Assembly: GCA_009193035.1 (NCBI GenBank)
Contig: SWDT01000094.1
Location: 186,001-250,000, forward strand
Direction of reading: 5' to 3'
Length of the DNA stretch: 64,000 nt
From: Halicephalobus mephisto
Lineage: Eukaryota; Nematoda; Chromadorea; Rhabditida; Panagrolaimidae
The first letter of the stretch is position 1, and each line of letters starts with the position of its first letter. A model generated the notes under the pieces. That model ran no database searches, was not told the DNA's origin, and saw only the letters and a program-made list of their open reading frames with translations. Shown piece by piece: positions 24,160 through 35,105 of this stretch. A program made the translations under genes and the position numbers.

Positions 24160-24540
24160 TTTAGTAGTCATCAGACATCTCCAAAAGCACTCAAAAGCAG
24201 TTACAAATTGTATAAAAAAGTAAAATTATCATTCGTGTCAGGACCGAAATTTGAATACCATATAATTTAGTTCAGCTTTATTTTTTCGAATTTTTTTAAA
24301 TTAATGTTTACATTTTTTTAGTAGTAATTAGAAATTGTATAAAAAAGTAAAATTATCATTCGTTCCAAGACCGGAAGTTAGATATCATAGAACTTGATAA
24401 AAAGTCATTTTTTAAAAATTTTTTTAATTAATGTTTACATTTTTCTTTTTAGTAGTAATTGGAAAATTCTAAAAATACTCAAAAGTCATTGCAATTGTAT
24501 TTTCAAAGTTAAACAAATAAAATAATGAATAAAATTAGTA
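24160..24540. repeat. About 120-bp tandem repeat, three copies
   Basis: Units share ATTGTATAAAAAAGTAAAAT, TATCATTCGTGTCAGGACCG and TTAATGTTTACATTTTT. They are followed to 25.2 kb by runs of AAAAATTAAAAAAGTTTAAA low complexity. Confidence 0.5.
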
Positions 24541-25228
24541 ATTTTCCACGGTTCTTAGACATGAACGTTAATTACCTTTTTTTTCTAATGATTAATGCCG
24601 AATTAGAAATAAAAAGTATCGATTTCATTTTTTACATTTGACTCATCAACAATTTTTTCATTTTTTTGTTTAAACAACTATCTGATTTTTGTCCATTATT
24701 TCAGAAAATGAAAAACAATTTTTTTTGCATTGCAATCATACATAACCTTTGTTTTTGTTTCAGTATCTATCAGTTTTGTTTAGAGTTGTTGATTTTCAAC
24801 TTTCAAAAAGAACTTTGAACAAAACTTCGGATTCCAAAAATTTAAAAATTAAAAAAGTTTAAAAATTAAAAATTAAAAAAGTCTTAAAATTAAAAATTTT
24901 AAAAAGTTTGAAATTCGAAAAAGTTTTAAAAAATTGAAAAGTTCGAGTTTGAAATTTTGGAAATTTGATTTTAAAATTGATTATTTCGAGTTTTAAAATT
25001 GAAGAATTTCAAAATTAAACTTAAAAATCTAAAAATTCAAATTCGAGTTTTAAAATTGAAAATTTTTAAATTAAATCATAAAACCTAAGAATCCAAATTT
25101 GAAGCTGATTTATTTCAAATTTGAAAATTTAGAACTTTAAAATTTAAAATTTTAAAATTTTTTTGATTTTTGATTTTTTAAATTTTAAATTTTTTGATTT
25201 TTTTGATTTTTGATTTTTTATCATCAAC

Positions 25229-25470
25229 AGTCCACGTGGATTTTTCATTTTGGATGATCTCCAAGAAAAAGTGCCTTTGAAACTAAAAAGCCTGGGATTG
25301 AAAGAAGCTGTAACATCTGCCGAGTCATCCTTTGCAATTTCATCCATAAAGCTGTTCTCCGTCGCCGTTCGGGAAGCAGATCCAATGACTGGCTTCCCTA
25401 TGGCGGCCAGTCCGCGACAGCCGTGTCTGTCTTGCAGGATTATTTCACTTGTCAGATTTGCAGATATATC
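25229..25470 (-). CDS. Candidate far-upstream exon of unknown gene (possibly KCNQ 5' exon)
   Basis: An open minus-strand frame of about 80 codons spans a GC-rich island. It runs from a CCAG acceptor-like site at 25471-25473 to a weak donor (GTTGATGA at 25221-25228, or GTGGAC near 25235). The peptide is coding-like: GLAAIGKPVIGSASRTATE, then MDEIAKDDSADVTASFNPRL, then FSFKGTFSWRSSKMKNPRG. With the 25235 donor the phase would match the 8000-8199 exon. The plus strand of the same island is also open for 76 codons. The strand choice rests on the better composition and splice sites of the minus frame. Confidence 0.35.
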
Positions 25471-25701
25471 CTGGCTTTAAAACACACAAACTAATCTTGT
25501 ATATTAGTTTAATTTTAATTTAGAATATTCGAAATTTCCCAGAGATTTTTAATATTTTAGAATTAAGTGAAAAGTTAGGAAATTTTTGGAATTCCTCTGG
25601 AAGTTTCTGGAGTCTTTCAGAATCTTCCGAAGGAGGTTTCAGAATTCAGCAGAAGATTCTGGAATCTAATATACATTGGAAATTTCTTCAATTCTACAGA
25701 A

Positions 25702-26122
25702 GATTCTGGAGTATGAGAATCTCGGAAGTTTTGTGGAACTTTTTAGAATCTCCAGAATCTAGTAGGAGTTTCTGGAACCCAACGGAAAATTTTGAAACCC
25801 TCGAGAATCACAAAAACTGAAAATTCTCAGAATCTTGACGGGTTTTCTGACATCTTCTGGAGCTCTGTGGGGGTTTCTGGAACTTTCCAAATTTCTGTGA
25901 ACGCTTCCAGAATCCTCTGGAATCTTTTTAAACTTCTTTAGGATTCTGTTAGAACCTTCTAGAGCTCTCCAGAATCCCTTCAGCCTTTCCTAATGTCTTT
26001 CAGAATCCCTCCAGACTCTTCCAAAGTCCTTCAGAATCCCTCCAGAATCCACTCTAACCTTCCATAACCGATTCCTAGAACCTCGAGGTTTGTAGCTCTA
26101 AAAACTTCCAACTGTTCCTCTC
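25702..26122. repeat. 0.4-kb duplicated block, copy 2
   Basis: This is the partner of 22876-23288, in direct orientation about 2.8 kb away. Differences are a handful of substitutions plus one extra TCCAGAATCCC unit near 26041. Nearly equal divergence along its length suggests one recent copying event. Confidence 0.8.
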
Positions 26123-29001
26123 GAAACAGTTTTATAGTAATGTTTATAACAGTATCTGTTTCCGGAAAGTATACTTTTGGACTTTGAGGGAGACGTGGAT
26201 CGAGGCGTCAATCACCCGGACGTCGATCATTCGTGTGGGCCAGACATCGATAAGAACGAAGAGCTGTCAGTCGGGCAATGTTGCATTTTCGCTTTTTTCA
26301 GGCCGTAGTTCATAGATTGGAAGAACAAAAAAGCATCACGTTTGGCGCGTTTTTTCAGAACCAGTCTAGACAACTGATCTTCCACGATGAAAACGGAAAA
26401 ACGTGAATGTCAGTTGTGTCTAGTGTAATTCCCTGAGCGAAATGAAACTTTATGTTTATAAAACAGCAGCATTGAGGATATCTGGCTGTATAATAATGTG
26501 AGAAATTTAATTTTCTTTATCCAAAATTAGAAATGGATTTCATAGAAGCAGTTCTGCCGTGGATTTATTTTATATGGGTATTCAAAAAGTTCAATTTTCA
26601 GGGAACATGGTCTTAAAACGAAAAAATTAGATGAATTAAGTTTTATATATTGCGTTTCTAGACTTAATTGAAGCATTTTTTAAAGTAGGTTTTGATTTAT
26701 GTTATGTCGTTATTTAAAAGTTTGTGTTTTTAGGTAAGGATTCTGAAGCGAAGTAATAAGATGAATTTAAAGTTTCATATATCGTGCGTCGAGAGTTAAT
26801 GAATTTTATCTTTTTTGAATAGTTTTACTTTATTTCATTTCATATTAAATTGTTATTTAAAAGTTTGCATTTTCAGTGAAAATGGATCTAGGGCGAAAAA
26901 ATAGGATAAATTCGGAGAATTTTATATATCGCGCGTCGAGGTTTTGATCCAAGTAATTTTTAAAGTAGTTTTACTTTATTTCATTTTGTATCATATTAAA
27001 TTGTTATTCAAAAGTTTGTGTTTTCAGTGAAGATGTATCTAGAGCGAAAAATAGGATAAATTTAAAATTTCACATGTCGAAAATCGAAGTTAAGAATTTT
27101 AGGTTATTTTTAAAATTTTAAAATATTTAAAATTCTGATTTTAGTTCTTTTCTAAATTTGTGAAATTTCATATATCAGGATTTAGAAATGTATTTTGGTT
27201 TTTTTAAGTTGTTTATCTTTTGTAATTACGTCAGTTTTTAATTGCTGTAATTACCTGCTTTCATAGTAGTAAGAGATTCAAAGATCGAAAATACGAGTTT
27301 TCTAAATTATTTTGTTTTAAAGAATTTTCGAGAAAAATTGCATTACAAATTCTGAACGCATTCCTCGAGAGCTCCCAATTAATATGGGACTCGTTTCAAA
27401 AGGCCACTTGAACCAGCGTTGCATCTCTTAAAATCCCCAACTTATAGTGTACGTTTCTTCCAATTCTAATTTCAGCCTTTTAATAAATGTCGTGCAACAC
27501 TTGACGATCAATGCTGGAAAAGTCGAAAAAGCCCCAACTCACTTGGTTAAATTTAGCTTCTTTGTGTCATTATGAAGTCGTACAGCTTGAGTCAATGTTC
27601 CCTTCCAAAAGGCGTGCCCGTTAACTTCTGCTATTAGCTATAATCTGCTTTTTTGAGGCATAAAATATTCATTAGCATCTTTATACTCGTATTTTCCTTT
27701 ATCAAAAAACTTGGACTTTTTCAATTATTCATCATCATTCTTATGCGTTTTTTATACATCAGAAATCCCAAATTTCGTCAGGAATTTATTACTGTGTTCA
27801 TATCAGTGGTTTCTATATGTCGGAAATTTAAATTTCTTACTTTTTTCGATATATTAAAGTTTTACTTTCCACTTTTTATATACCTGGTTTTTTGATGTAT
27901 AGGAATTTTATATTTCGTAGATTATTGTTTTTTGATGTATCGACATTTTGCATTTCATCTCATATTCAATAATATTTATGTCTATTTTCCGATACCTCAA
28001 AAACTTAAAGGTAATAATAGACAAAATTTATGTTTTTGATATATTAAAAACCCATATCTTATATCCATTGTCATCTGTATATTCATGTTTTCGATATATG
28101 GAGAATCTGCATCTCAGCTCATATTCAGTGGTGTTCGCATATATGCTTTCGATACCTCAAAAACTTAAATTTCGTCCACCAGTGTTATCTTTATGTGTTT
28201 TTGATATATCAAAACCCTACATATCTCTCTGTTGTTCAATAGTATTTTTATATCCGTGTTTTCATATATCAAGATTCCACATCTCACGTCTTATTGATTA
28301 TCGTCTTTGTTTACGTGATTTTATATATCGAAGTTTTATCTTTTACGTATTCAATATTATCATTATAGTCGTGCTTTTATGTTGAAACTTTGTATCTTAA
28401 GTTGTGCTTTTAGCATCCTCGTTTTGGTCATATATCAAAGCCTTGCATCTCGTTCTGTTATGTGTACTTAATTGTCTGTCTGGCGCCGATAACTCCTCAT
28501 TCGCGGTTTTGATTGGGTTTCCCCATCAATAGACGAGGAAAAAGGCAGCGCATATTTACATTGGCCACAAATCGGACTCTTTAGCTCAGCTGCACTCAGT
28601 CACTTACGATAAACTTGGTCAAATGTCTGTTTTAACCAGTGGGATAATGAGAAATTTGTTTTGCGCAGTTGTAATTTTTTTTAAATTTAAAAATCTTTAC
28701 CCCTTTAGTCTTTCACGTCATCGTCCTTGAGAATACAAGGACAACCACTTTTTCAGCTGTCTGTTGCGCAAAAATTTCCCGCGTATTTTTTTAAAATTAA
28801 GTTTTTTATATATCAATCTTTTTTCATTCTGACCCAGTATCCATCCTTGATATCTTTCAGAAAAAAGCATTAAGTTTGAATTCTTTGTTTTTATATTTTC
28901 AATTTCTATCAAGTGTTATCTGAAAAGATTGAGCGCGGGCGAGCCCAAGGTCGTTTTATTCCTTTTGACGAGACTCTTCTCAATCAGTTTCATCTTTTCA
29001 G
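26123..29001. other. No supported gene; GC-richer islands and ATATATCG-type repeats
   Basis: Three less AT-rich islands stand out (26160-26420, 27340-27640, 28480-28620) without a convincing exon. Between them, 26500-27200 and 27650-28450 are built of loosely repeated TTTTCGATATATC and TTCATATATCGCGCGTCGAG words with a period of about 60-170 bp. The islands could be promoter or enhancer DNA between the minus-strand channel gene and the plus-strand protease-like gene, which diverge here. That is an inference. Confidence 0.35.
28988..29001 (+). promoter_or_regulatory. Candidate 5' splice or trans-splice acceptor of the SENP-like gene
   Basis: A strong nematode acceptor, TTTCATCTTTTCAG, ends at 29001, 91 nt upstream of the start codon at 29093, in a leader without another clear exon. 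It could accept a spliced leader or a 5' UTR exon. A 9-codon upstream ORF (ATG at 29005, ending TAA at 29031) lies in the leader and might damp translation. Confidence 0.4.
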
Positions 29002-29092
29002 GGTCATGCACCGGCAGCGGCACAGAACATAAGAAAAATCGAGTCGTTTTGCCATTGTTACTTGTTGTTAATTTTATTTCAAAGTCTATTCA

Positions 29093-30668
29093 ATGATGAT
29101 GATGTCTAATTCAAGCATGTTTAATAACCGTAAAAGGTTGTTTGATAGTCCATCAACATTGCCATTTAAGAAACTTTGTGTTCATACTCCGGATGATTAT
29201 TTGGAAGCTATTGATGATGATGAATTTCAACAAACAAGATCAAGCTACAGTTCGGATAGATTTATTTCAGGTTGTTCTAGTTCGGGAGAAGAAACAAGAT
29301 CTGGATTTATATCTGATGCTGAAATGACAATTACGAAATCAGAAAATAGCAATATTTCTGGAACGGAGACGGAAGAATTGATGGATACAAGTGAATCGGA
29401 TTTAAGTGAGTCGGATTACTGCTCCACTTCTGGGTCATCGTCCTGGACGGAACGTGAAGAAGACGGATATTCCAGTGATTTCTTTTTTGCGATTGATACA
29501 CCATCTGAAGGTGAAGATGAAGAACCTACTGAAAAATATGTTGCAGTTACTGTAATGGATGAAACAACAGAAATGGTCAGGATACGGTTTCCATATACTT
29601 CAATACGGATCAAAGTTAGCGATTTCATGTGTCTAGGTGAAGGAGATTTCTTAAATGAGAATGTGGTCGATTTTTATCTCAATCATCTTGTGACGAATGT
29701 TATTGATGAAGAAGCGTTTAGAGTCCATATTTTTGGGTCTCTTTTTTGGCACAGATTGAGGTTGAATGTTTTCAAAGCAGACAAGAAATTAAACAGACAA
29801 GATCGACTTCATTCTCAATTTAAAAATTTGAGGAATTATATGAGTCATATTGGATTGTTTGAAAATGATTTTGCAATTTTCCCGATTAATGAGCTTGATC
29901 ATTGGTCCTTAGCAATTGTTTGTAATCTGGAATCGGTTATCCCAGAAGATTACATCATAGAAGGCCTCACTGATGAAGGAGAACCTTTGCCCAGACATGA
30001 CCCGTGTATTCTTATGTTTGACCCATTTGGAGCGGAAAACGAAGAAACCAAGGCTAATCTGGTCAAGTATGGCACGATTGTTCGGGAACTTTTGGAATAT
30101 GAATATTCTCAATTAATCGCAAGAGGTGGACCTTGTTCGGAGAAATTTACTCAAGAAAAATTTCCAATTGTTTTTCCAAGGAATCTTCCTCAGCAAGTTA
30201 ATTTTTGCGATTCTGGAATCTATGTGTTGGAGTATGCATCTAATTTTTTGACGAATCCTCCGTCACTGGTGAGTGTTTTTTGATCTTTTTAAATGGGGTT
30301 TGTGTATTTCTGGATGAATCAGAAATGTAAATGTTTTGATCAAAAATCTAACTTATGAGTCATGGGATGTGACATTTTTAAAGCTGATATATAAAATTAT
30401 AAAACAGATTAAACGCAAATTATTAGTGGAAATTCATGTGAAAAGATAATTTTTTTGGAAATCATGAAATATTATTTATTTTAAAGATTTATATATGGAA
30501 AGTTAATTTTAATCATTTTAGGCTTCCCTTGCGAAAGAATCTTTTGACTTCAAAGAAGTTTATCCCAAGTTCTCGACAAAGAAGAAGCGATCCGACATTC
30601 AGTCTGTAATCATGTCTCTCTGCAAAGACAAGGATAAATGGAGGAAGATCTTTGACGTCAACTGCTGA
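29093..30668 (+). CDS. SENP6/7-like Ulp1 (C48) family protein with Ser at the catalytic Cys position
   Basis: Exons 29093-30268 and 30522-30668 (phase 0; intron with GTGAGT donor and TTTTAG acceptor) give 440 residues. Residues 1-150 are acidic and Ser-rich, probably disordered. The Ulp1 fold follows: LGEGDFLNENVVDFYLNHL (181-199), RVHIFGSLFWHRL, DHWSLAIV with His270, ILMFDPFG with Asp310, PQQ with Gln367/368, then NFCDSGIYVLEYA. In SENP6/7 this last motif reads F-S-D-C-G, where Cys is the nucleophile. Here it is F-C-D-S-G: Ser374 holds the nucleophile place and Cys372 lies two residues before it. The C-terminal exon (KKKRSDIQSVIMSL) matches the end of the SENP6/7 fold. Known members remove SUMO chains in the nucleus. 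This protein may be inactive, SUMO-binding only, or altered in mechanism. Confidence 0.9.
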
Positions 30669-31226
30669 ATTAGGAAGACACTTCATCTGTACTCTTTGTT
30701 GAATTTTGTTCTCTTTATGAAAAACACTTGCTCCAATCTTCTTCCACGTTGAGTTTCCTTTTCTTTTTTGGTTTCGAAATGACAAAAATGGTTTATTTTT
30801 AAATAGGCATGAGAATTTATATTGTTGAATTTGCTGGATTTATTTTATTCACAATTTTTAAGAAGTTTATGTTTGGTTATTTGGATGGAAATAAATTGGA
30901 CACTTGTTGGAATTACAGTATAATTTGGAAGCAATTTTTTAAATTTTAGATAATTTTGAAAATGATTTTTAATCAGATTGTGGGTATTTTGAAAGTTATT
31001 TTTGGAGGTTTTAGAACGAAAAAGTTACGGTAATTTTTGGAAGAGTGGAGTTTTTTGTGAAATATTGTCAGTTGATTTTCTGAAAATCAGTGCTTAATAG
31101 ACATTGATTGATTTTCAATTTTGATAATGTTATCGTTGAAGCTCAAAAACTGCACTTGTTGAAGAAAATTCACGATTGTCGGTTGTTTTTTGGAATAATT
31201 ATAAAATAAAAATCTTGTTTGGTAAA
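30669..31226. other. Intergenic, nothing evident
   Basis: This is AT-rich DNA between the SENP-like gene and family member A. An AATAAA at about 30889 can serve as the poly(A) signal of the former. No repeat or RNA gene was seen. Confidence 0.4.
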
Positions 31227-32996
31227 ATGAGTAAGTGGTGTAATGGTCGTGAATGTAAACTCGGATGGGGATATAATCAACCTATATGGAGACTGATTCC
31301 TATTGAAGGAAGTCCTCCGAATATTACATCAGCGGAAGTCAAAAGTCGGTATGATACTGCGATTTGGGATCTGTCATATGATAGCATTATTTATTATGTG
31401 AGTTTCCTTTTTTAACAGGATTTGTTATTCAGTCTTTCAGTTTTTCATAAGTTTCTATTTGGAATCAAGTATCAAAAAGTATCTCGACTTTGAAATTATT
31501 TCCGATGAAAAAAAATATTGGCACATTCAATGTCGCATTTCCAGACGAGCCGAAAAATGTGAAAAACATCCAGAATATCCACCTATCTGTAGTGATTACA
31601 TTAATCAGATTGATTATGGCGTGGATTTGGTAGTGATTTTTCCAAAAGAGGGATTTCCAAATGACTCAACAAAGGTATGATTGATTCATTTTGAAATAAT
31701 ATGTGCTTAATTAAAAATATGTTATAGATGAAAAAATTATTTGATGAGAAAACTTTTGACGAAGCTCAAAAGAAAATCAACTGTAGAGTTTTAATCAACT
31801 ATGATAAAGTTGAAAACATGACTATGGAAGAATTGATGGAGTTCAGGAAGAAGTTGGAAGAAGGAAAGGATTCTGAACTCGATATTCCTGTGAAGTTTTA
31901 TCATCAGAATTTAAATAAGGAATTTCGAAAAGTAGAAATTAAAAATGAAGAACAATTTGGACTCTTTCTCGCATATCTCTACTGTACTTACAGAAAAATT
32001 GAAAAGAAAATGGAAGAAGCTGGGTATCCGGATATCTTAAACATTAATTCTTCCGAAAAGTCATTTTCAATTATTGGTGCTAATCTTCAGAAAGGCAAAG
32101 AACAGTACCAATCCATGGAAAAAACCGACTTTTTGAAAATGTATTCTATATTGAAAAAATTTTTCCATTATTACCAGGATTACATCAAGTATGCATTAGA
32201 TAATCTAATCACCATTGATGAAGGAGATTTTCTTCCTGGAAATCAGAATGAATTCAAACCTTTACTTCGTCAGCTAAATAAATGGTTCCCGATGAAAATC
32301 AACGAAAATTGGTATGGTTGTATGGACTCAGTTATTTTCGTCAACAACAACCACGACGATGTTATCCAGAAGCTCAAAGCAACAACAAAGTTGAAAAACA
32401 CAAATATAATAATCAAAAATGATTTACTTGAGCCGATTGTTGCTACCGAAAAGAACCTTGAAGGAACCAAATTTGGGTTTATTAACATGACTTCTGCTGA
32501 AAACAATCAAAATGAAGAAACTTTACCATTGTTCAAAATAAAATGTCCTCAAAGATGCTCGGATGATTTGAGAAAATGGATCTGTACAAAATGTGGGGAT
32601 TTTGTCCAAGGAAAATGTGAAGGAGAACTTTTTTTATTTTGTTCTTGTGGAAAAAAAAATTTCAATCCACAATTTTTAACATGCCCCCAATGCCAAAGAA
32701 CAAAATCACAAGAAAACAATGTTGCAGATCCTGTTTTGAACAAAACAAATCCACCAGATCCAAGTGTTCATACATCCCCTGACCCCGAACCGAATGCTGG
32801 CAGTCTTGCTCTAATTTTGACTCAACTTCAAAAACATGACAGCAGAAAAAGTCAAAATAAGATCAATCTACCTATGGATCTTATATCAAAGGAAAAAAGT
32901 TTCCTTATTAAAATTATTTTAGAGAAAATTCTATCAACTCCGAACCTAGATGGAGATACAGTAAACCTCATACAAGATTATTTAGAATTAAAATGA
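31227..32996 (+). CDS. Unrecognised WGY/Cys-rich family, member A
   Basis: Exons 31227-31397, 31441-31674 and 31728-32996, all phase 0, give 557 residues. I do not recognise the family, but three relatives (B, C, D) lie downstream. Exon 1 has CNGRECKLGWGYN. Exon 2 (78 codons) has KKYLDFEI and ICSDYINQIDYGVDLVV. Exon 3 opens with INCRVLINYDKVENMTMEEL and continues with a helical region (LFLAYLYCTYRKIEKKM, FLKMYSILKKFFHYYQDYI). It then has FGFIN and a Cys module, CPQRC-x6-KWICTKCGDFV-x12-FCSCG-x9-TCPQC, that looks zinc-binding. The C-terminus is polar with a short LDGDTVNLIQDYL helix that is also present in B and D. There is no signal peptide or membrane segment, so it is probably intracellular. 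The start at 31227 is chosen by alignment with D; an in-frame upstream start at 31176 is possible. Confidence 0.85.
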
Positions 32997-33345
32997 AAAA
33001 AGCGATTTTCGGTCAATTTTAATCAACATTTTGTAATTTAAAAACCAATTTTAATTAAAAACTTTTTATAAGTTACTAAATGAGGTATTTATTTTAAGAA
33101 ATAATAACCCGAGTATTTAAATAAAATTCAGATTTTTGTAAATGAGTTTATTAATTTTTATCAACTTGTAAAAGAAGTAATAAAGTAATTTACAAATTCT
33201 AAGAAAATAAAATTACAGAATATCTCTTTTTAAATTTGCCCAAAGGATTTGAAAACTTTTTTTGCTAGTAGATCCACAATAATGTTTCAAAGTGCTATTA
33301 ATTATACAGTAATACCACAAAACATAAATTATTTTAAATATACTA
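32997..33345. other. Intergenic, AT-rich
   Basis: This is the 3' flank of member A, with AATAAAATT-type signals near 33119, running up to the left end of the mariner element. Nothing else is seen. Confidence 0.4.
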
Positions 33346-34569
33346 TTAGGTTAGTAAAAAAGTTTTGCTAAAAAATTAGACAACTTTTAATTTTTTAAAT
33401 TTATTTTTCTTAATTCAAACTTCTAATCAACAATATATTCCCCAGAAGAATCTATTACTTGTCTCCATCGTTCAGGCAAAGATTGGATTCCTCGCTTCCA
33501 GAACTCAGCGGACTGGCTCCTAAAGAAAGTGTCGATTGCGCTCTGGAGGGTGTCAAAATTGGGGAAGCGCTGTCCACGTAAGAAATTCTTGAGGGACCGG
33601 AACAGGTGTAAGATCTGGAGAATATGGTAGATGCGGAACTGTGGCCCAACCCAGATCCTCCAATGTTTGACGAGTTATTGAAGCAACGTGAGGCCGAGCG
33701 TTGTTGTGCAATAAGTAAACTTCAGTCATTCTTCTCTTTTCTTTGATAGCTTTAGATAACTTGCGAAGCTGATCGGCATAACGGTCAGAGAAAACTGTTT
33801 CTCTTTCATTGAGCAGCTCATAATGGATCATGCCACGCGCATCCCACCAGTAACAGAGCACAACCTTGCAACAGTGGGTCTCAACTTTGGGCTGGATTGG
33901 TGGCTTCTCTCCGCGCGGGAGCCAGTAGGTGGCACGAGTATCGTTTTTATAAAGGATCATACTTTCATCTCCAGTTACCAAATGAGCTAAGAAGTCCTTG
34001 CGCTGGGGTGGTGGAAGAGCGATTGACATATAGTTACACGGGTATACAGGTGACTATAGTCCAACTCGCGGGGCATCCATCGTGCCAGAACTTTTCGATA
34101 ACCAAGCTCGTGAAGCTGGTTTTCTACTGTCGTATGACTACATCTGAGTGTCTGCGCTAGTTCACGAGTGGTGGCATCCGGATGCTCCTGAAGCTCGTGG
34201 AGCAAATCGTTTTTTTTAACTCCACTGGTCGTTCCTTGTCTTCTATCCCCGGAAGCGAAGCGGTGGTACTAACGGCTCACTGTTGATCGACTCACGGTGC
34301 CTTCTCCCAACGTAATGTTGATATTCTTGGTTGCTCGCCTTGTACTGATGTCACGATAAAACTCGTATAAGATGATTGCTCTAATCGCATAATGATGCAT
34401 TTTCGGAAGTAACTTTCCAGAGATGCGCGCTTCTAGCCTTTTATACTTACTGGATGGCAGCTTCTAGAAACCCCTACCAACTATGAGAAATAAAATTCTT
34501 CTAGAATGTTTTAGAAGAAAAAAATTAGAATTTTTAAAAAAGTGAACCAAAACTTCCTGGCCGATCTAA
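33346..34569 (-). mobile_element. Degenerate mariner transposon
   Basis: This element of about 1.22 kb is bounded by related inverted ends: TTAGGTTAGTAAAAAAGTTT on the left and, in reverse complement, TTAGATCGGCCAGGAAGTTT on the right. Both sit next to TA dinucleotides (33344-33345 and 34570-34571), the mariner target duplication. The right end keeps the canonical GGCCAGGAAGTTTTGG sequence better than the left. The inside holds one broken transposase gene on the minus strand. Confidence 0.85.
33423..34400 (-). pseudogene. Mariner transposase pseudogene
   Basis: The minus-strand reading starts at an ATG at 34400 (MHHYAIRAIILYEFYRD) and passes an in-frame TAG shortly after the first helix-turn-helix. 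It then shows the second HTH (ATTRELAQTLRCSHTTVENQ). It shifts frame near 34035, keeps the catalytic core (VTGDESM, KVVLCYWWDARGMIHYELL, NNARPH, PYSPDL), shifts again near 33590 after a small deletion, and ends at TAG 33423-33425. The family's DDD triad needs HDNARPH, but here the codon gives HNNARPH, so the second Asp is Asn. With one nonsense codon, two frameshifts and a lost catalytic residue, it cannot work. Confidence 0.9.
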
Positions 34570-34571
34570 TA

Positions 34572-35105
34572 TTTTACACAATGGTTTTTGTCATTTCCTG
34601 TTCCCTCATAATTGTTCACGTCCCGTGGTTATCCCGTGCTTGTAAGCGACAGTTACCTTATCAGAATAGCTAGATGCAGCTAATCTGAGGTATTCAAATC
34701 TCGTAGAAGCAACTCTAAGTTCTTCTTTTTCCTCCTTTGGTTATCGTCTGGTCGGAGTCGGCCATGAAAGCAGTATGCTGCTGAATTCCAAACATTTTGA
34801 ACTGTCTTTCCATGTTATCCTATCAAATGCTGTTTGTTTTGCTAATGATAAGTTCAGTCTGGTTCTAAGTTAGGTATCCTGTGTTTGATTCTGTTGTTCT
34901 ATGCTCTATATCTTCCTTGTCTAAGCCATCTAAAGTCTCAATTGTAATCGACTCTAGACGTGAACGATGCAAAATCCCAAAAAGCAATGATGGGAGTTTT
35001 ATCATCACGAATTTAAAGGATAAATTTCCCCGAATTTCGAAATAAATACCAAAGCTTTAGAGTTACATCACTCGGCAAATAACCCAAATTTAATATGTAC
35101 AAAGT
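34572..35105. other. Intergenic, no gene seen
   Basis: This DNA is less AT-rich than most spacers and has GATA-like words (TTATCAG near 34655), but no open frame or repeat. It lies 3' of the LRAT-domain gene. Confidence 0.35.

Noticed and set aside
26160..26420. GC-rich island with an open plus frame of about 40 codons
   Set aside because: No start, splice pair or recognisable motif was found. It was kept only as a possible regulatory island.
27653..28385. Plus-strand ORFs of 80 and 145 codons
   Set aside because: They are made of repeated ATATATC/TTTTCGATATATC DNA and give hydrophobic low-complexity peptides without a domain.
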